Assembly (NCBI RefSeq): GCF_029581195.1
Contig: NZ_CP120737.1
Location: 6,673,001-6,737,000, forward strand
Source: Solwaraspora sp. WMMD791
GTDB taxonomy: Bacteria; Actinomycetota; Actinomycetes; Mycobacteriales; Micromonosporaceae
Length of the DNA: 64,000 nt
Direction of reading: 5' to 3'
The translations under genes and the position numbers were made by a program. The notes beneath the pieces are model-generated. The model did no database searches. It saw only the letters and a program-made list of their open reading frames with translations, and was not told where the DNA came from. Of the stretch, positions 1 to 8,697 are shown one piece after another; positions within the stretch are counted from its first letter, which is position 1, and every line of letters begins with the position of its first letter.

Positions 1-1
1 C

Positions 2-1006
2 TTCGGCAAGGCCAAGGGCCGGATCATCGTGGCGAGCTTCGCCTCCCACGTGCACCGGGTGCAGCAGGTGCTGGACTCGGCGTACGAGTACGACCGCAAG
101 GTCGCGCTGATCGGCCGGTCGATGGTGCGCAACATGGGCATCGCCCGCGATCTCGGCCTGCTGCGGATTCCGCCCGGTCTGGTGGTGGGGCTGGACGAGG
201 CGACGGCGTTGCCGCCGGACCGGATCGTGCTGATGTCCACCGGTTCGCAGGGTGAGCCGATGAGCGCGCTGGGCCGGATGGCCACCGGCGACCACCGGCA
301 CATCACCGTCGCCCCGGGCGACACCGTGGTGCTGGCCAGTTCGCTGGTGCCGGGCAACGAAACGTCGGTCTACCGGGTGATCAACCAGCTGTCCCGGGCC
401 GGGGCGACCGTGATCCACAAGGACGTGGCGAAGGTGCACGTCTCCGGGCACGCGCCGGCGGGGGAGCTGCTGTACCTGCTCAACGTGGTGCGGCCGAGCA
501 ACCTGCTGCCGGTGCACGGTGAGTGGCGGCACCTGCGGGCGCACGCCCGACTGGGCATCGAATCCGGTCTGGACCCGCAGCGGGTGGTGCTCTGCGAGGA
601 CGGCGACGTGGTCGACCTGGTCGACGGGCACGCCACTCTGGTCGGCCACGTCAAGAGCCGGTACGTCTATGTGGACGGTCTCGCCGTCGGCGACGTCGGT
701 GAGTCGTTGCTGACCGAGCGTCGAATCCTCGGCGACGGCGGATTCATCGCCGCGACCGTGGTGGTCGACTCGGTCACCGGCAAGGTCGTCGGCGGCCCCA
801 CCGTGTCGGCGAAGGGGTTCTCCGAGGACCCGGAGGCGTTCAACGCGGTGGTTCCGCTGATCACCGAGGCACTGGGGCGGGCCGCCGCCGACGGCATCAC
901 CGACCCGCACCAGTTGCAGCAGGTGGTCCGCCGGATCGTCGGGCGCTGGGTCAACGACGCGTACCGCCGTCGGCCGATGATCGTGCCGACCGTGGTGGAG
1001 GTCTGA
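2..1006 (+). CDS. rnj: Ribonuclease J, C-terminal part (partial at left edge)
   Basis: RNase J is a zinc-dependent endo- and 5'-exoribonuclease of the metallo-beta-lactamase/beta-CASP family that acts in cytoplasmic mRNA decay and RNA maturation. The reading frame is open from base 2, so the gene starts outside the window. About 334 residues are present, roughly 60% of the usual ~560. They begin in the beta-CASP region (GRIIVASFASHVHR, with the conserved His after Ser) and include the late metal/phosphate motif LPVHGEWRH at about base 508-534. The C-terminal RNase J domain follows, ending YRRRPMIVPTVVEV. The N-terminal HxHxDH zinc site is not in the window. In actinomycetes rnj typically lies a few genes upstream of ftsK, as here. 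The family call is firm. Confidence 0.93.
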   Translation, partial: FGKAKGRIIVASFASHVHRVQQVLDSAYEYDRKVALIGRSMVRNMGIARDLGLLRIPPGLVVGLDEATALPPDRIVLMSTGSQGEPMSALGRMATGDHRHITVAPGDTVVLASSLVPGNETSVYRVINQLSRAGATVIHKDVAKVHVSGHAPAGELLYLLNVVRPSNLLPVHGEWRHLRAHARLGIESGLDPQRVVLCEDGDVVDLVDGHATLVGHVKSRYVYVDGLAVGDVGESLLTERRILGDGGFIAATVVVDSVTGKVVGGPTVSAKGFSEDPEAFNAVVPLITEALGRAAADGITDPHQLQQVVRRIVGRWVNDAYRRRPMIVPTVVEV

Positions 1007-1125
1007 GGACGCGCATCGGGTGGCACAGGTCTGAAGACGCGCTGACGGGTCGCCGGGGCTGACCCGGCGACCAGTTGGCGGCATACTGGACCGACAGTTA
1101 CCTACCGTGGTCCGGAAGGCCTGGC

Positions 1126-2028
1126 GTGCGTGACGATCCCGGTCCCGGCGAGTCCCCGGCGGCGGCGCGGCGTCGGCTCCGGTTGGCGCTGCGCCGCGCG
1201 CGGGAGGCAGCCGGCTTCACCCAGGGCAAGGTGGCCGACACTCTGGACTGGTCGGTGTCCAAGGTCAACCGGATCGAGAAGGGCGACGTCACGGTCTCGT
1301 CGACGGACCTGCGGGCGTTGCTGGCGCTCTACGGAGTCGCCGACCCCGACCGGGCCGAGCGGATGCTGCACGACGCCCGCACCTCACGGCGGCGCGGTTG
1401 GTGGGACGAGCCCCGCTACCGCGAGCACCTGACCCCGGCAATGTTGCAGTTGTTGCAGCTGGAGAGCGAGGCCAGCGCCATCCGGGTGTTCCAGCCGACG
1501 CTCATCCCGGGCATGTTGCAGACCCGGGAGTACGGCGAGTTCGTGCTCAACTTCTGGCGCAGCGAGCTGCCGGAGGCGGACCGGGTGCTGCGACTGGAGG
1601 CCCGGCTGCGTCGTCGTGAGCATGTGTTGGACCGCCCCGACCCGCCGGAGTTCCACCTGGTGCTCGACGAGTCGGTGCTGTGGCGCACCATCGGCGGCCC
1701 GCAGGTGATGTCCCGGCAGTTCGCCCACCTGTTGCAGCAGATGCGGTCACCACACGTCCGGGTGCGGATCGCGCCGTTCGCCGACGCCGCGATCATGGCG
1801 ATGCTGGCCCCGTTCACCTTGCTGGACTTCGGCGACGAGGACAACGCGCTGCTCTACCGCGAAGGGATTCTGATCGACGAGATCGTCCACGCGGCGCAGC
1901 GGATTCACCGCCACCGGGGCTACTTCGCCCATCTGTGGGCCGCGGCCCACGACGAGGCGACCTCGGCCCGGTTGATCGCCGAACGGTCGGCGGCGCTCGG
2001 TGGCGGCGAGCAGGCGGTACGCGACTGA
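1126..2028 (+). CDS. XRE-family regulator with DUF5753 domain
   Basis: This is a helix-turn-helix protein of the large actinomycete family related to the WhiJ/AbaA type. Residues about 18-75 form the XRE helix-turn-helix (GFTQGKVADTLDWSVSKVNR). Residues about 95-285 are the DUF5753 region, thought to sense or to contact a partner. I chose GTG at 1126 because GGAAGG at 1114-1119 sits six bases upstream. An in-frame TTG at 1075 would add 17 residues but has no ribosome-binding site. The small DUF397 gene follows 137 bases downstream, the usual pairing for this family. The family is believed to control development or stress genes locally; the target here is unknown. Confidence 0.88.
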   Translation: MRDDPGPGESPAAARRRLRLALRRAREAAGFTQGKVADTLDWSVSKVNRIEKGDVTVSSTDLRALLALYGVADPDRAERMLHDARTSRRRGWWDEPRYREHLTPAMLQLLQLESEASAIRVFQPTLIPGMLQTREYGEFVLNFWRSELPEADRVLRLEARLRRREHVLDRPDPPEFHLVLDESVLWRTIGGPQVMSRQFAHLLQQMRSPHVRVRIAPFADAAIMAMLAPFTLLDFGDEDNALLYREGILIDEIVHAAQRIHRHRGYFAHLWAAAHDEATSARLIAERSAALGGGEQAVRD

Positions 2029-2165
2029 CGCCCAGCCGTGCGGCCCGGACGGTTGAGGCGCCAGGCCAGCCGACTGGACCGACTCTGGGTGGATCAGGCA
2101 TCGGGCGGGTGAGCTGGCCGGCATAATGCCCGAAAAATAGGTGTAAATCATGAAAGGGGAATGTG

Positions 2166-2363
2166 ATGTTGCGTGCCGACCAGGGCTGGCGGCGAAGCAG
2201 CCGGTGTGACACCAACGCCTGCGTGGAGGTGGCGGCGACGGCGGCCGGTGGCGCGGCGCTGCGGGATTCGGCCGACCCGGCCAGCCCGGAACTGGACTTC
2301 GGGCCGCACCAGTGGCGATCGTTCCTGCGGGGGATCTCCCAGGGGCAGCTCACCGGCCGGTGA
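2166..2363 (+). CDS. DUF397 domain protein
   Basis: A 65-residue protein with the DUF397 pattern: W-R-x-S-x-R/S-C near the N-terminus (WRRSSRC), a central CVEVA, RDSADP, and a C-terminal W-x-x-F-L-x-x-I (WRSFLRGI). DUF397 proteins are almost always encoded beside an XRE/DUF5753 gene, and the pair is thought to act as regulator and small antagonist or co-regulator. The ATG at 2166 follows AAAGGGGA at 2153-2160. A GTG at 2163 is in frame but too close to that site. The 60 bases upstream are unusually AT-rich (around 2120-2155), which suggests its own promoter. Confidence 0.85.
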   Translation: MLRADQGWRRSSRCDTNACVEVAATAAGGAALRDSADPASPELDFGPHQWRSFLRGISQGQLTGR

Positions 2364-2371
2364 CAGCGCCG

Positions 2372-2408
2372 ACCGGTAGGGATCGGGTGGAGGCCGATCC
2401 CTACCGGT
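2372..2408 (+). terminator. Hairpin after the DUF397 gene
   Basis: Perfect 15-base inverted repeat (2372-2386 with 2394-2408, ACCGGTAGGGATCGG) around a 7-base loop, starting nine bases after the DUF397 stop. There is no T-tract, as usual for GC-rich actinomycete terminators. Confidence 0.75.
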
Positions 2409-2563
2409 GCGGCCGTCACGGTCAACGCGGCACCGGCCTGCCCGGTTCACCCGACCCGCTGTGAAATTCCGCATCGTCGAGGATTGATCCATCGACGGTT
2501 GTGCTCCGTACCACCGCGCGGCGCCAGAAAAAGGTCCGGCGCCCGCGGCGGAAGGAGACAGCG

Positions 2564-4117
2564 ATGCGACGCCGACGGGTGATCACCGCAGGAGTCACCG
2601 TGGCCGCGGTGGGTCTGCTCGCCGCGGTGACGTTGCCGGCGGTGGCCGGCGACGACCGTACCGACCAGCCGGCCACCGACCGGGCCGGCGCCGAGCCGCC
2701 GGCCGCCACCGAGATCGTCACCGCCCTCGGCCGCGACCTCGGCGTCAGCGCGGCCGACGCCCGGACCCGGCTGGCCACCGAGCGGTGGGCCGGTCGCACC
2801 GTGGCCACGCTGCGCGCCGACCTCGGCGACGCGTACGGCGGAGCCTGGATCACCGCCGACGGCACCGACCTCGTCGTCGCCGTCACCGACCCCGACCTGG
2901 TCGCCCAGGTCGACGCCAGCGGTGCGAAGGCGCGGCTCGTACAGCGCAGCCAGCGCCAGCTCGACGCCGTCAAACGACAGCTCGACGGCGACGCCGAGAC
3001 AGCCAACCCGGATCTGGCCGGCTGGTACGTCGACGTCGCCGACAACACCGTCGTGCTGCTCGCCCGCCCCGGTGCGCAGGCCGCCGCCCGTGACTTCGCC
3101 GCCGTCGCCGCGGTGCCCGCCGACGCGCTGCGCGTCGAGGTGTCCGACGAGGCCCCAGTGCCGCTGTTCGACGTACGCGGTGGCGACCCGTACTTCATCG
3201 GCGCCGGCGGACGCTGCTCGGTCGGCTTCTCCGTCGTCGGCGGCTTCGTCACCGCCGGCCACTGCGGCCGACCCGGCGACACCACCACCGGGTTCAACCA
3301 GCAGGCGCAGGGGGTGTTCCAGGCGTCGTCGTTCCCCGGCGACGACTGGGCCTTCGTCGCGGTCAACGGAGACTGGACCCCGCAGCCGGTGGTCAACGAC
3401 TTCAACGGCGGCACCCTGCCGGTCGCCGGTGCCACCGAAGCGCCGGTCGGTGCCAGCATCTGCCGGTCCGGATCGACCACCGGCACCCGCTGCGGCGTGA
3501 TCCAGGCCCGCAACGTGACGGTCAACTACCCGGAAGGCGCCGTCACCGGGCTGACCCGTACCGACGTCTGCGCCGAGCCGGGCGACTCCGGCGGTGCCTG
3601 GCTCTCCGGCGACCAGGCACAGGGCGTCACCTCCGGCGGGTCCGGCAACTGCCGGGTCGGTGGCGTGACCTTCTTCCAGCCGCTGGCCGAGATCCTCGAG
3701 GCCAACAACCTGACCCTGGTCACCACCGGGGCCGGTACCCCGCCGGGCGGCGGACCCGCCGTCCCGACGGTGGCACCGACCCCGCCCGGCGACGGCTCGT
3801 CGGAGGGGTGTGCCGGGCACGAGGTCGTCCGCCGGGGCGAGCTCGACGCCGTCGGTGACCGGCAGGTACAGCCCGACGGCCGGTTCTTCCGGGCCGGTGC
3901 CGGGCGGCACAGCGCCTGCCTGCAGGCACCGGACGGGGCCCGGTACGACCTCGCCCTGCAGCGGTTCACCGCAGCGGGCTGGCGCACCGTCGCCCGGGGC
4001 GACGCCGACGGCAGCGTGACCGAGCTGAGTTTCTCCGGACCCGCCGGGTCGTACCGCTACCGGATCGGGTCCGAGCAAGGCGTGGGTGGCTACCTCCTCG
4101 GGTTTTCGGTGAACTGA
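2564..4117 (+). CDS. Secreted streptogrisin-like serine protease (S1, alpha-lytic type)
   Basis: Predicted secreted chymotrypsin-fold protease of 517 residues. The start at 2564 has AAGGAG at 2552-2557. Residues 1-28 are a signal peptide (basic MRRRR, then a hydrophobic core, AVAG). Residues about 45-195 resemble the alpha-lytic-type pro-region that assists folding. The mature domain starts near residue 200 and carries the catalytic triad: His233 (TAGHCG), Asp261 (DDWAFV) and Ser342 (GDSGGAW). Paired cysteines are as in streptogrisins. After a Pro/Thr/Gly linker (about residue 390-415) comes a ~105-residue beta-rich C-terminal domain with two cysteines, probably for substrate or wall binding, which I cannot name with certainty. 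Self-processing and export are inferred from the family. Confidence 0.9.
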   Translation: MRRRRVITAGVTVAAVGLLAAVTLPAVAGDDRTDQPATDRAGAEPPAATEIVTALGRDLGVSAADARTRLATERWAGRTVATLRADLGDAYGGAWITADGTDLVVAVTDPDLVAQVDASGAKARLVQRSQRQLDAVKRQLDGDAETANPDLAGWYVDVADNTVVLLARPGAQAAARDFAAVAAVPADALRVEVSDEAPVPLFDVRGGDPYFIGAGGRCSVGFSVVGGFVTAGHCGRPGDTTTGFNQQAQGVFQASSFPGDDWAFVAVNGDWTPQPVVNDFNGGTLPVAGATEAPVGASICRSGSTTGTRCGVIQARNVTVNYPEGAVTGLTRTDVCAEPGDSGGAWLSGDQAQGVTSGGSGNCRVGGVTFFQPLAEILEANNLTLVTTGAGTPPGGGPAVPTVAPTPPGDGSSEGCAGHEVVRRGELDAVGDRQVQPDGRFFRAGAGRHSACLQAPDGARYDLALQRFTAAGWRTVARGDADGSVTELSFSGPAGSYRYRIGSEQGVGGYLLGFSVN

Positions 4118-4129
4118 CCGCCACCCGCC

Positions 4130-4167
4130 GCGCCGTCCCCGGGGACCGCCCTCCCCGGGGACGGCGC
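4130..4167 (+). terminator. Hairpin after the protease gene
   Basis: Perfect 16-base stem (GCGCCGTCCCCGGGGA paired with its complement at 4152-4167) with a 6-base loop, 13 bases after the protease stop codon. Confidence 0.75.
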
Positions 4168-4246
4168 ACACCCGGAACACCTGAGTACGCGTACCCTCCC
4201 GGCCGCCCGGTGCCGTTCGTAGCCTGGCAGTCGGGGAGGTTCCACC

Positions 4247-4621
4247 ATGGGCTACCAGTTGTTGACCACCGTCATCCTGATCCTGCACTTCGGCTTCCTG
4301 GCCTACCTGGCCGTCGGCGGTTTCCTGGCCTGGCGGTGGCCGCGCACGATCTGGCTGCACCTGAGCGCCGCCACCTGGGGTGTCCTGGTGGTCGCCGCCA
4401 ACCTGAGCTGCCCGCTGACCGTGGCCGAGCACTGGTCGCGCCGCCGGGCCGGACAGGTCGGCTTCGACGACGGATTCGTCGACCGCTACCTGTCCGGCGT
4501 GATCTACCCCGAGCGGTACGCCTGGCTGGCCCAACTGGCGCTGGCCGCCGTCGTGGCGGTCAGCTGGGCCGGGGTGGTCAGGGCAGCTCGGCGACGGCGT
4601 CGGCGAAGCCCGCTCCGGTGA
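4247..4621 (+). CDS. DUF2784 membrane protein
   Basis: A 124-residue protein with three or four predicted membrane segments (about residues 5-27, 35-52 and 92-112). It has the DUF2784 signatures HFGFLAYLAVGGF, CPLTVAEHW and YLSGVIYPE. The function of the family is unknown. GGGGAGG at about 4233-4239 supports the ATG. Its last 44 bases overlap the end of the convergent helical-repeat/YbjN gene on the other strand, so the two genes share their 3' ends. Confidence 0.85.
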   Translation: MGYQLLTTVILILHFGFLAYLAVGGFLAWRWPRTIWLHLSAATWGVLVVAANLSCPLTVAEHWSRRRAGQVGFDDGFVDRYLSGVIYPERYAWLAQLALAAVVAVSWAGVVRAARRRRRRSPLR

Positions 4622-6152
4622 GGATCGCCGCGTTGACCAGTACGGCGAGCTGCGCCCCGCTCACGCCGTGCTCCAGGTCGGTGCTGACGTCGCCGGCCAG
4701 GATCAACTCACCCTCGCCGGTGTCGTGTACGTAGACCTTCGGCAGCAGCCGGTCGTGGTTCCAGGCGTTGCAGAACTGGTACGCCTCGGTCAACCGGCCG
4801 GCCGGCAGCCGCCGTTCCGCGATGATCCGGGTGTGCAGGATCTCCCGCTGCTCACCGAGGCGTTCGAAGTGGATCACCGCCCGGCCCCACTTGCCGCCGA
4901 CCACACCGTCGTCGTCGACGAAGTACCGGTCGCCACGCTCGTTGAGGGCCGCGGTGATGCCCTCCAACGTCAACGGTGCGACCACGTCCGGGATGCCCTC
5001 GGCGGGTAGCGCCTCGGCGACGTACCCGGGTCCGGCCGGCTGGTCGGCGGGCAGCTCGACGCCGTCGGTGAGCGGCTCGGCGGCCAGCCATTCGGCTATC
5101 CGTCGGGACTGGTGGTCGGTGCCGTTGCGGGCGTCGAACCGGCCGGCCAGCTCGGTGGCGGCCTCGGCCAGCAGCGCGCCGAGCGCGTCGACGGTCAGTT
5201 CCGCGGCCGGCCGTTCGCCGTGCTCGGGCCGGTGCATCGTCCGGTCGCCGGACCCGGCGGTGCCGGCGAGCCGGCAGACCAGGGCACCGGCGGCGGCGAA
5301 CTCCATCGCCGACGCGTCGTCGTAGGGCCGGTCGAACCAGTCCAGGTGCTCGGCGAGGATCGTCAGGCCCCGCTCGTGGTGCCCGGTCAACGCGCAGAAC
5401 CGCAGATGGTCGGCGAGGTACGGGAAGGCGTCCCGCTCGTGGCGGTGCCGCCGGTAGGCGCGCACGTGCGCCTGGGCCGCCTCGGCGTACCGACCCAGCC
5501 GCAGATAGGGCATGATCACCGCGACCAGGGCCTTCTCCGGCTGCTCGGTGCAGCCCAGCGCACCGCTGAGCACCGGTTCGGCCACTGCGATCGCCTGCTC
5601 CCATTCGCCCCAGTCGGCCAGCAGCTCGGCCTGCCGGGACGGGTCGCAGCCGGCGCAGTCACTGTTGACGTCGCGGGGCGCGGTGCGCCACCGGTCCAGC
5701 CACTGCCGTGCCTGCTCCTGGTCACCGACGTGGTCGGCGATCCGGCAGCGCAGGTTGTAGACCGCCTGCAGGCTCTGCCCGTCGCGGGTGAACCGGCGCT
5801 CCAGATCGTCCAGCGCCGCCTGGGTCTGCGCCAGGCCGACCCGTGGGGTGCTGCGCAACGTGGCGACCGCCCACTTGTGGTACCAGCGCAGCAGTTCGGC
5901 GTCCCACGCCTCGAACAGCTCCGGGTGCTCGTCGAAGGTGCGCAGGCACCAGCCGAACGCCGGCAGCATCCGCCACCGTTCGGTGTGGTTGTTGTACGTG
6001 TCGATCAACGCCATCCGGGTGTCGAATCCGATCCGGGTCTGCCCGGCCGCGTCGGCGTGCGCGGCGATGCGTTCCAGCTCGGCGATCTTGCCGTCGCCGT
6101 CGGGCAGGTCGGTCGCCTCGTCCAGTGCCTGGATCAGCTCCTCGGGGCTCAC
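4578..6152 (-). CDS. Helical-repeat protein with C-terminal YbjN domain, last gene of the HSP90 operon
   Basis: A 524-residue soluble protein. Residues about 1-390 are alpha-helical with degenerate tetratricopeptide-like repeats (for example LADWGEWEQAIAVAEPVL and YLRLGRYAEAAQAHVRAY). Residues about 395-524 are a YbjN domain, a fold related to type III secretion chaperones. This domain is clearly paralogous to the first gene of the operon, sharing FCNxWNHDRLxPKxxVH and the ending ADAxAEL. The GTG start overlaps the stop of the HSP90-family gene by four bases (GTGA), so translation is probably coupled. TPR-like proteins are classic HSP90 partners in eukaryotes; a co-chaperone or client-adaptor role here is inference. 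No enzymatic motif was seen. Confidence 0.82.
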   Translation of the reverse strand: MSPEELIQALDEATDLPDGDGKIAELERIAAHADAAGQTRIGFDTRMALIDTYNNHTERWRMLPAFGWCLRTFDEHPELFEAWDAELLRWYHKWAVATLRSTPRVGLAQTQAALDDLERRFTRDGQSLQAVYNLRCRIADHVGDQEQARQWLDRWRTAPRDVNSDCAGCDPSRQAELLADWGEWEQAIAVAEPVLSGALGCTEQPEKALVAVIMPYLRLGRYAEAAQAHVRAYRRHRHERDAFPYLADHLRFCALTGHHERGLTILAEHLDWFDRPYDDASAMEFAAAGALVCRLAGTAGSGDRTMHRPEHGERPAAELTVDALGALLAEAATELAGRFDARNGTDHQSRRIAEWLAAEPLTDGVELPADQPAGPGYVAEALPAEGIPDVVAPLTLEGITAALNERGDRYFVDDDGVVGGKWGRAVIHFERLGEQREILHTRIIAERRLPAGRLTEAYQFCNAWNHDRLLPKVYVHDTGEGELILAGDVSTDLEHGVSGAQLAVLVNAAILTGAGFADAVAELP

Positions 6153-7993
6153 GGGGTCTCCTCGGCGGGGGTGCCCGGCCCGGTCGCCGGGTCGGTGAAG
6201 GCCCGGTCCAGCAGGGCCAGGAAGGAACGGTTCAGCGCGGCGCTGTCGACGGCGCGCAACGGATGATGCCCGGCCAGCAGCGCCTGGCCGTAGAGCGCTT
6301 CGACGGCGTGCCGCAGGGCGGGGGACGGCGGCACGGCGGCCAGCCGGCGGATCAGCGGGTGCCGCCAGTTGAACACCAGCTCCGGGCGGTGGTCGACGTC
6401 GACGTCGGCGAACGCCGACAGTACCTCGGACCAGAGTTCGTCGGAGCCTTCCCGGCCACGTCGGATGCTGTCCTGCTCCTGGGCGGCCCGGCCGACGATG
6501 TAGAGGGCGGGCACGGTCACCGGGTCGAACTGCCGCAGCTGCGGTACGCAGTCCAGGTCGGCCAGTACGGCGCGGGCGGTCGCCAGGAAGTCGGCGGCGG
6601 CGGCCAACTGCCCGGGGGAGAGGGTCTCCAGTCGGGCGGCGAGCTCACCTGGGTCGAGCCGGCGGGTGCGCACGGCCGGGTCCAGGCGGGGCAGCCGGTG
6701 CAGGATCTCGGCGTCGTAGGCGTAGCCGGCGTTGACGATCGGCGTACCGGCGGCGGAGGCGATGGCGGCGAGCGAGCGGAACTCGTCGACCGTCTCCACG
6801 TACCGGATCATCGCCAGGTGCTGGCGGAAGGCCCGCAGCGGCATCAGGCCCCGGCTGGTCTCGAACGGCAGCCAGGAGTCGACCAGCCGCAGCATCTCGT
6901 CGTCGCGGACGGCGAGCGCCTTGACACCGAGGTGGTGCACCCGCAGGAACGCGGCCAGGCGTTGCGGGTGGTGCACCGGTAGTTGCAGCAACCAGTCGCG
7001 CACCTGCTCGCCGAGGCTGTGTCGGACGGTGCTCAGCAGGTCGTCCTCGTAGAGCGCCTCGCGGCTGGCGGTCGGTCGCAGGACGGCGGTGTCGACTACG
7101 CAGCGGATGAAGAACGCCCATTCCGGCAGGAGCTTTCCGGCGTTGTCGCTGAGCAGCATGCGTTTCAGGTAGACCCGGTGCCCGCCGGAGCCGACGGCGG
7201 CCGCCGACGGCAGGACGAACCCGACGCCGACCAGGCCGGCCTCCGGTACCCGCAGGTCGATCACGTCCATCGGCCGCGCGCCGAGCAGTGTGGCACCGTA
7301 GTCGAGCAGCGCGTCGCGGCGGGCCTGCGGGTCGGCGTAGGGCTGCTCCCATGGTGCCTGCGGCTCGGTCAGCCGCACCGGTCCGTCGCCGGGCGCGGCT
7401 CCGTCGCCGGGCGCGGCGAACCATACCGGTACGTCGAGCAGGTGCGCGTAGCTGCTGACCAGCTCGCGGACCTGGTCGGCGGCGAGCCAGTGCTCGGCGC
7501 CGGCACGCGGGCGCAGCGTGACGGTGGTGCCGACCTCGGCGCGCGTGTCGGGGTCGACCTCGGTGGTGTAGCGCCCGTCGGCGTACCCGGTCCACCGCAC
7601 CGCCGCCGCGCCCCGAGCCGACCGGGTGACCACTTCGACGGCGTCGGCGACCATGAAGCAGGAGAGCAGCCCGATGCCGAACTGGCCGAGGAAGTCCTGC
7701 CGGGCGAAGCCCAGCTCGTCGCGTTTGGAGGTCCGTCCGACACTGGCCAGGAAGGAGTGCACCTCGGGTTCGGTCAGGCCGATGCCGTCGTCGTGCACCC
7801 GCAGCCCGCCGTCGGCGGTCGGCTCGATGCGCACCGACCCACCGGACCAGTTCGGGTCGACGTCCCGGCGGGCGGTGATCGCGTCGGTGGCGTTCTGCAC
7901 CAGTTCCCGGGCGAAGACCCGGGGGCTGGCGTACAGGTGGTGGCTGAGCAGGTCGACGATGCCACGCAGGTCGACCTGGAATCTGTTCTCCAT
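6149..7993 (-). CDS. htpG: HSP90-family molecular chaperone (HtpG-like)
   Basis: A 614-residue HSP90-family protein, close to the length of E. coli HtpG. The GHKL ATP site is intact: Glu30, Asn34 and Asp37 in ELVQNATDA, then DDGIGL, then FGIGLLSCF. Middle and C-terminal domains are present but diverged from classical HtpG, as in the actinobacterial subgroup annotated only as HSP90 family. I chose ATG 7993; an upstream in-frame ATG at 8038 lies inside the preceding YbjN gene. Only five bases separate it from the YbjN stop, and its own stop overlaps the next gene by four bases. A dedicated chaperone role for these neighbours is inferred. Confidence 0.9.
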   Translation of the reverse strand: MENRFQVDLRGIVDLLSHHLYASPRVFARELVQNATDAITARRDVDPNWSGGSVRIEPTADGGLRVHDDGIGLTEPEVHSFLASVGRTSKRDELGFARQDFLGQFGIGLLSCFMVADAVEVVTRSARGAAAVRWTGYADGRYTTEVDPDTRAEVGTTVTLRPRAGAEHWLAADQVRELVSSYAHLLDVPVWFAAPGDGAAPGDGPVRLTEPQAPWEQPYADPQARRDALLDYGATLLGARPMDVIDLRVPEAGLVGVGFVLPSAAAVGSGGHRVYLKRMLLSDNAGKLLPEWAFFIRCVVDTAVLRPTASREALYEDDLLSTVRHSLGEQVRDWLLQLPVHHPQRLAAFLRVHHLGVKALAVRDDEMLRLVDSWLPFETSRGLMPLRAFRQHLAMIRYVETVDEFRSLAAIASAAGTPIVNAGYAYDAEILHRLPRLDPAVRTRRLDPGELAARLETLSPGQLAAAADFLATARAVLADLDCVPQLRQFDPVTVPALYIVGRAAQEQDSIRRGREGSDELWSEVLSAFADVDVDHRPELVFNWRHPLIRRLAAVPPSPALRHAVEALYGQALLAGHHPLRAVDSAALNRSFLALLDRAFTDPATGPGTPAEETP

Positions 7994-7998
7994 GCCGG

Positions 7999-8469
7999 TC
8001 AGGTCGCCAGCTCGGCGGCGGCGTCGGCGACCTGGCATCCGGTGGAGATCCCGCAGCTGACCAGGTGGTCCAGTTGGGCCGGGGTGACGCCGCGCTCCAG
8101 GTCGGTGATCAGCTCACCGCAGACCCGCGCGGTGCCGTCGTCGTCGACGTGGACGAAGGTCTTCGGCCACAGCCGGTCGTGGTTCCACTCGTTGCAGAAC
8201 GCGTACAGCGTCGGTACGTCGTCCACGGAGAACGCCGTCGCCGCGATGGTCCGCACCCGTAGCACCTCGCCGTGCGGGCCGAGGCGGGAGAAGTAGATGA
8301 CGTTGTCGTTCCATCGGCCGACCAGGTCACCGTCGGGGTCGGTCTGGAACCGGTACTCCCGGGCCTGCAGCGTCTCGGCGATGAACTCGGTGGTCAGTGG
8401 CCGCAGTACCTGCATCTCGCCGCCACCGACGGGCGCGTCCGGCAGGTCGTCTCGGTCCGGCGGGGACAT
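7999..8469 (-). CDS. YbjN-domain protein, first gene of the HSP90 operon
   Basis: A 156-residue single-domain YbjN protein. It contains an acidic N-terminus, then the YbjN core from about residue 25 ([42 protein letters not shown]). YbjN folds resemble type III secretion chaperones and are often taken to bind proteins, but no reaction is known. The ATG at 8469 is preceded by GAGAGGAA. A longer frame to 8619 runs through a GC-rich tandem repeat and lacks a start signal. The gene lies five bases upstream of the HSP90-family gene and is transcribed away from ftsK. Confidence 0.85.
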   Translation of the reverse strand: MSPPDRDDLPDAPVGGGEMQVLRPLTTEFIAETLQAREYRFQTDPDGDLVGRWNDNVIYFSRLGPHGEVLRVRTIAATAFSVDDVPTLYAFCNEWNHDRLWPKTFVHVDDDGTARVCGELITDLERGVTPAQLDHLVSCGISTGCQVADAAAELAT

Positions 8470-8493
8470 GGGGGATTCCTCTCGGTACGGCAG

Positions 8494-8560
8494 GGTCGTC
8501 GCGGTGGCGGGGTCGTCGCGGTGGCGGGGGCCGTCGCGATCGCGGGGGTCGTCGCGGGGC
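8494..8560. repeat. GC-rich tandem repeat upstream of the HSP90 operon
   Basis: Four imperfect copies of a 17-18 base unit (GGTCGTCGCGGTGGCGGG-like, starting at 8494, 8511, 8529 and 8547) in the 228-base divergent region between the YbjN gene and ftsK. The repeat covers the expected promoter or leader region of the minus-strand operon. It may be only a slippage product. Confidence 0.6.
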
Positions 8561-8697
8561 CACCGACGGCATCGGGCGGGCACCCGATGGACGGCGGCAC
8601 CGACCGGCAATGGTGGCACAGCCGCGCAGCAGCGTGTGCCCGGGACACGGCCCGGAAAAGCGAGGATCGGTGCGCGGCCGGGTTACGGTGTGACTCT

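Noticed and set aside
1075-1125. TTG start extending the XRE regulator by 17 residues
   Set aside because: No ribosome-binding site; GTG 1126 has a well-spaced GGAAGG.
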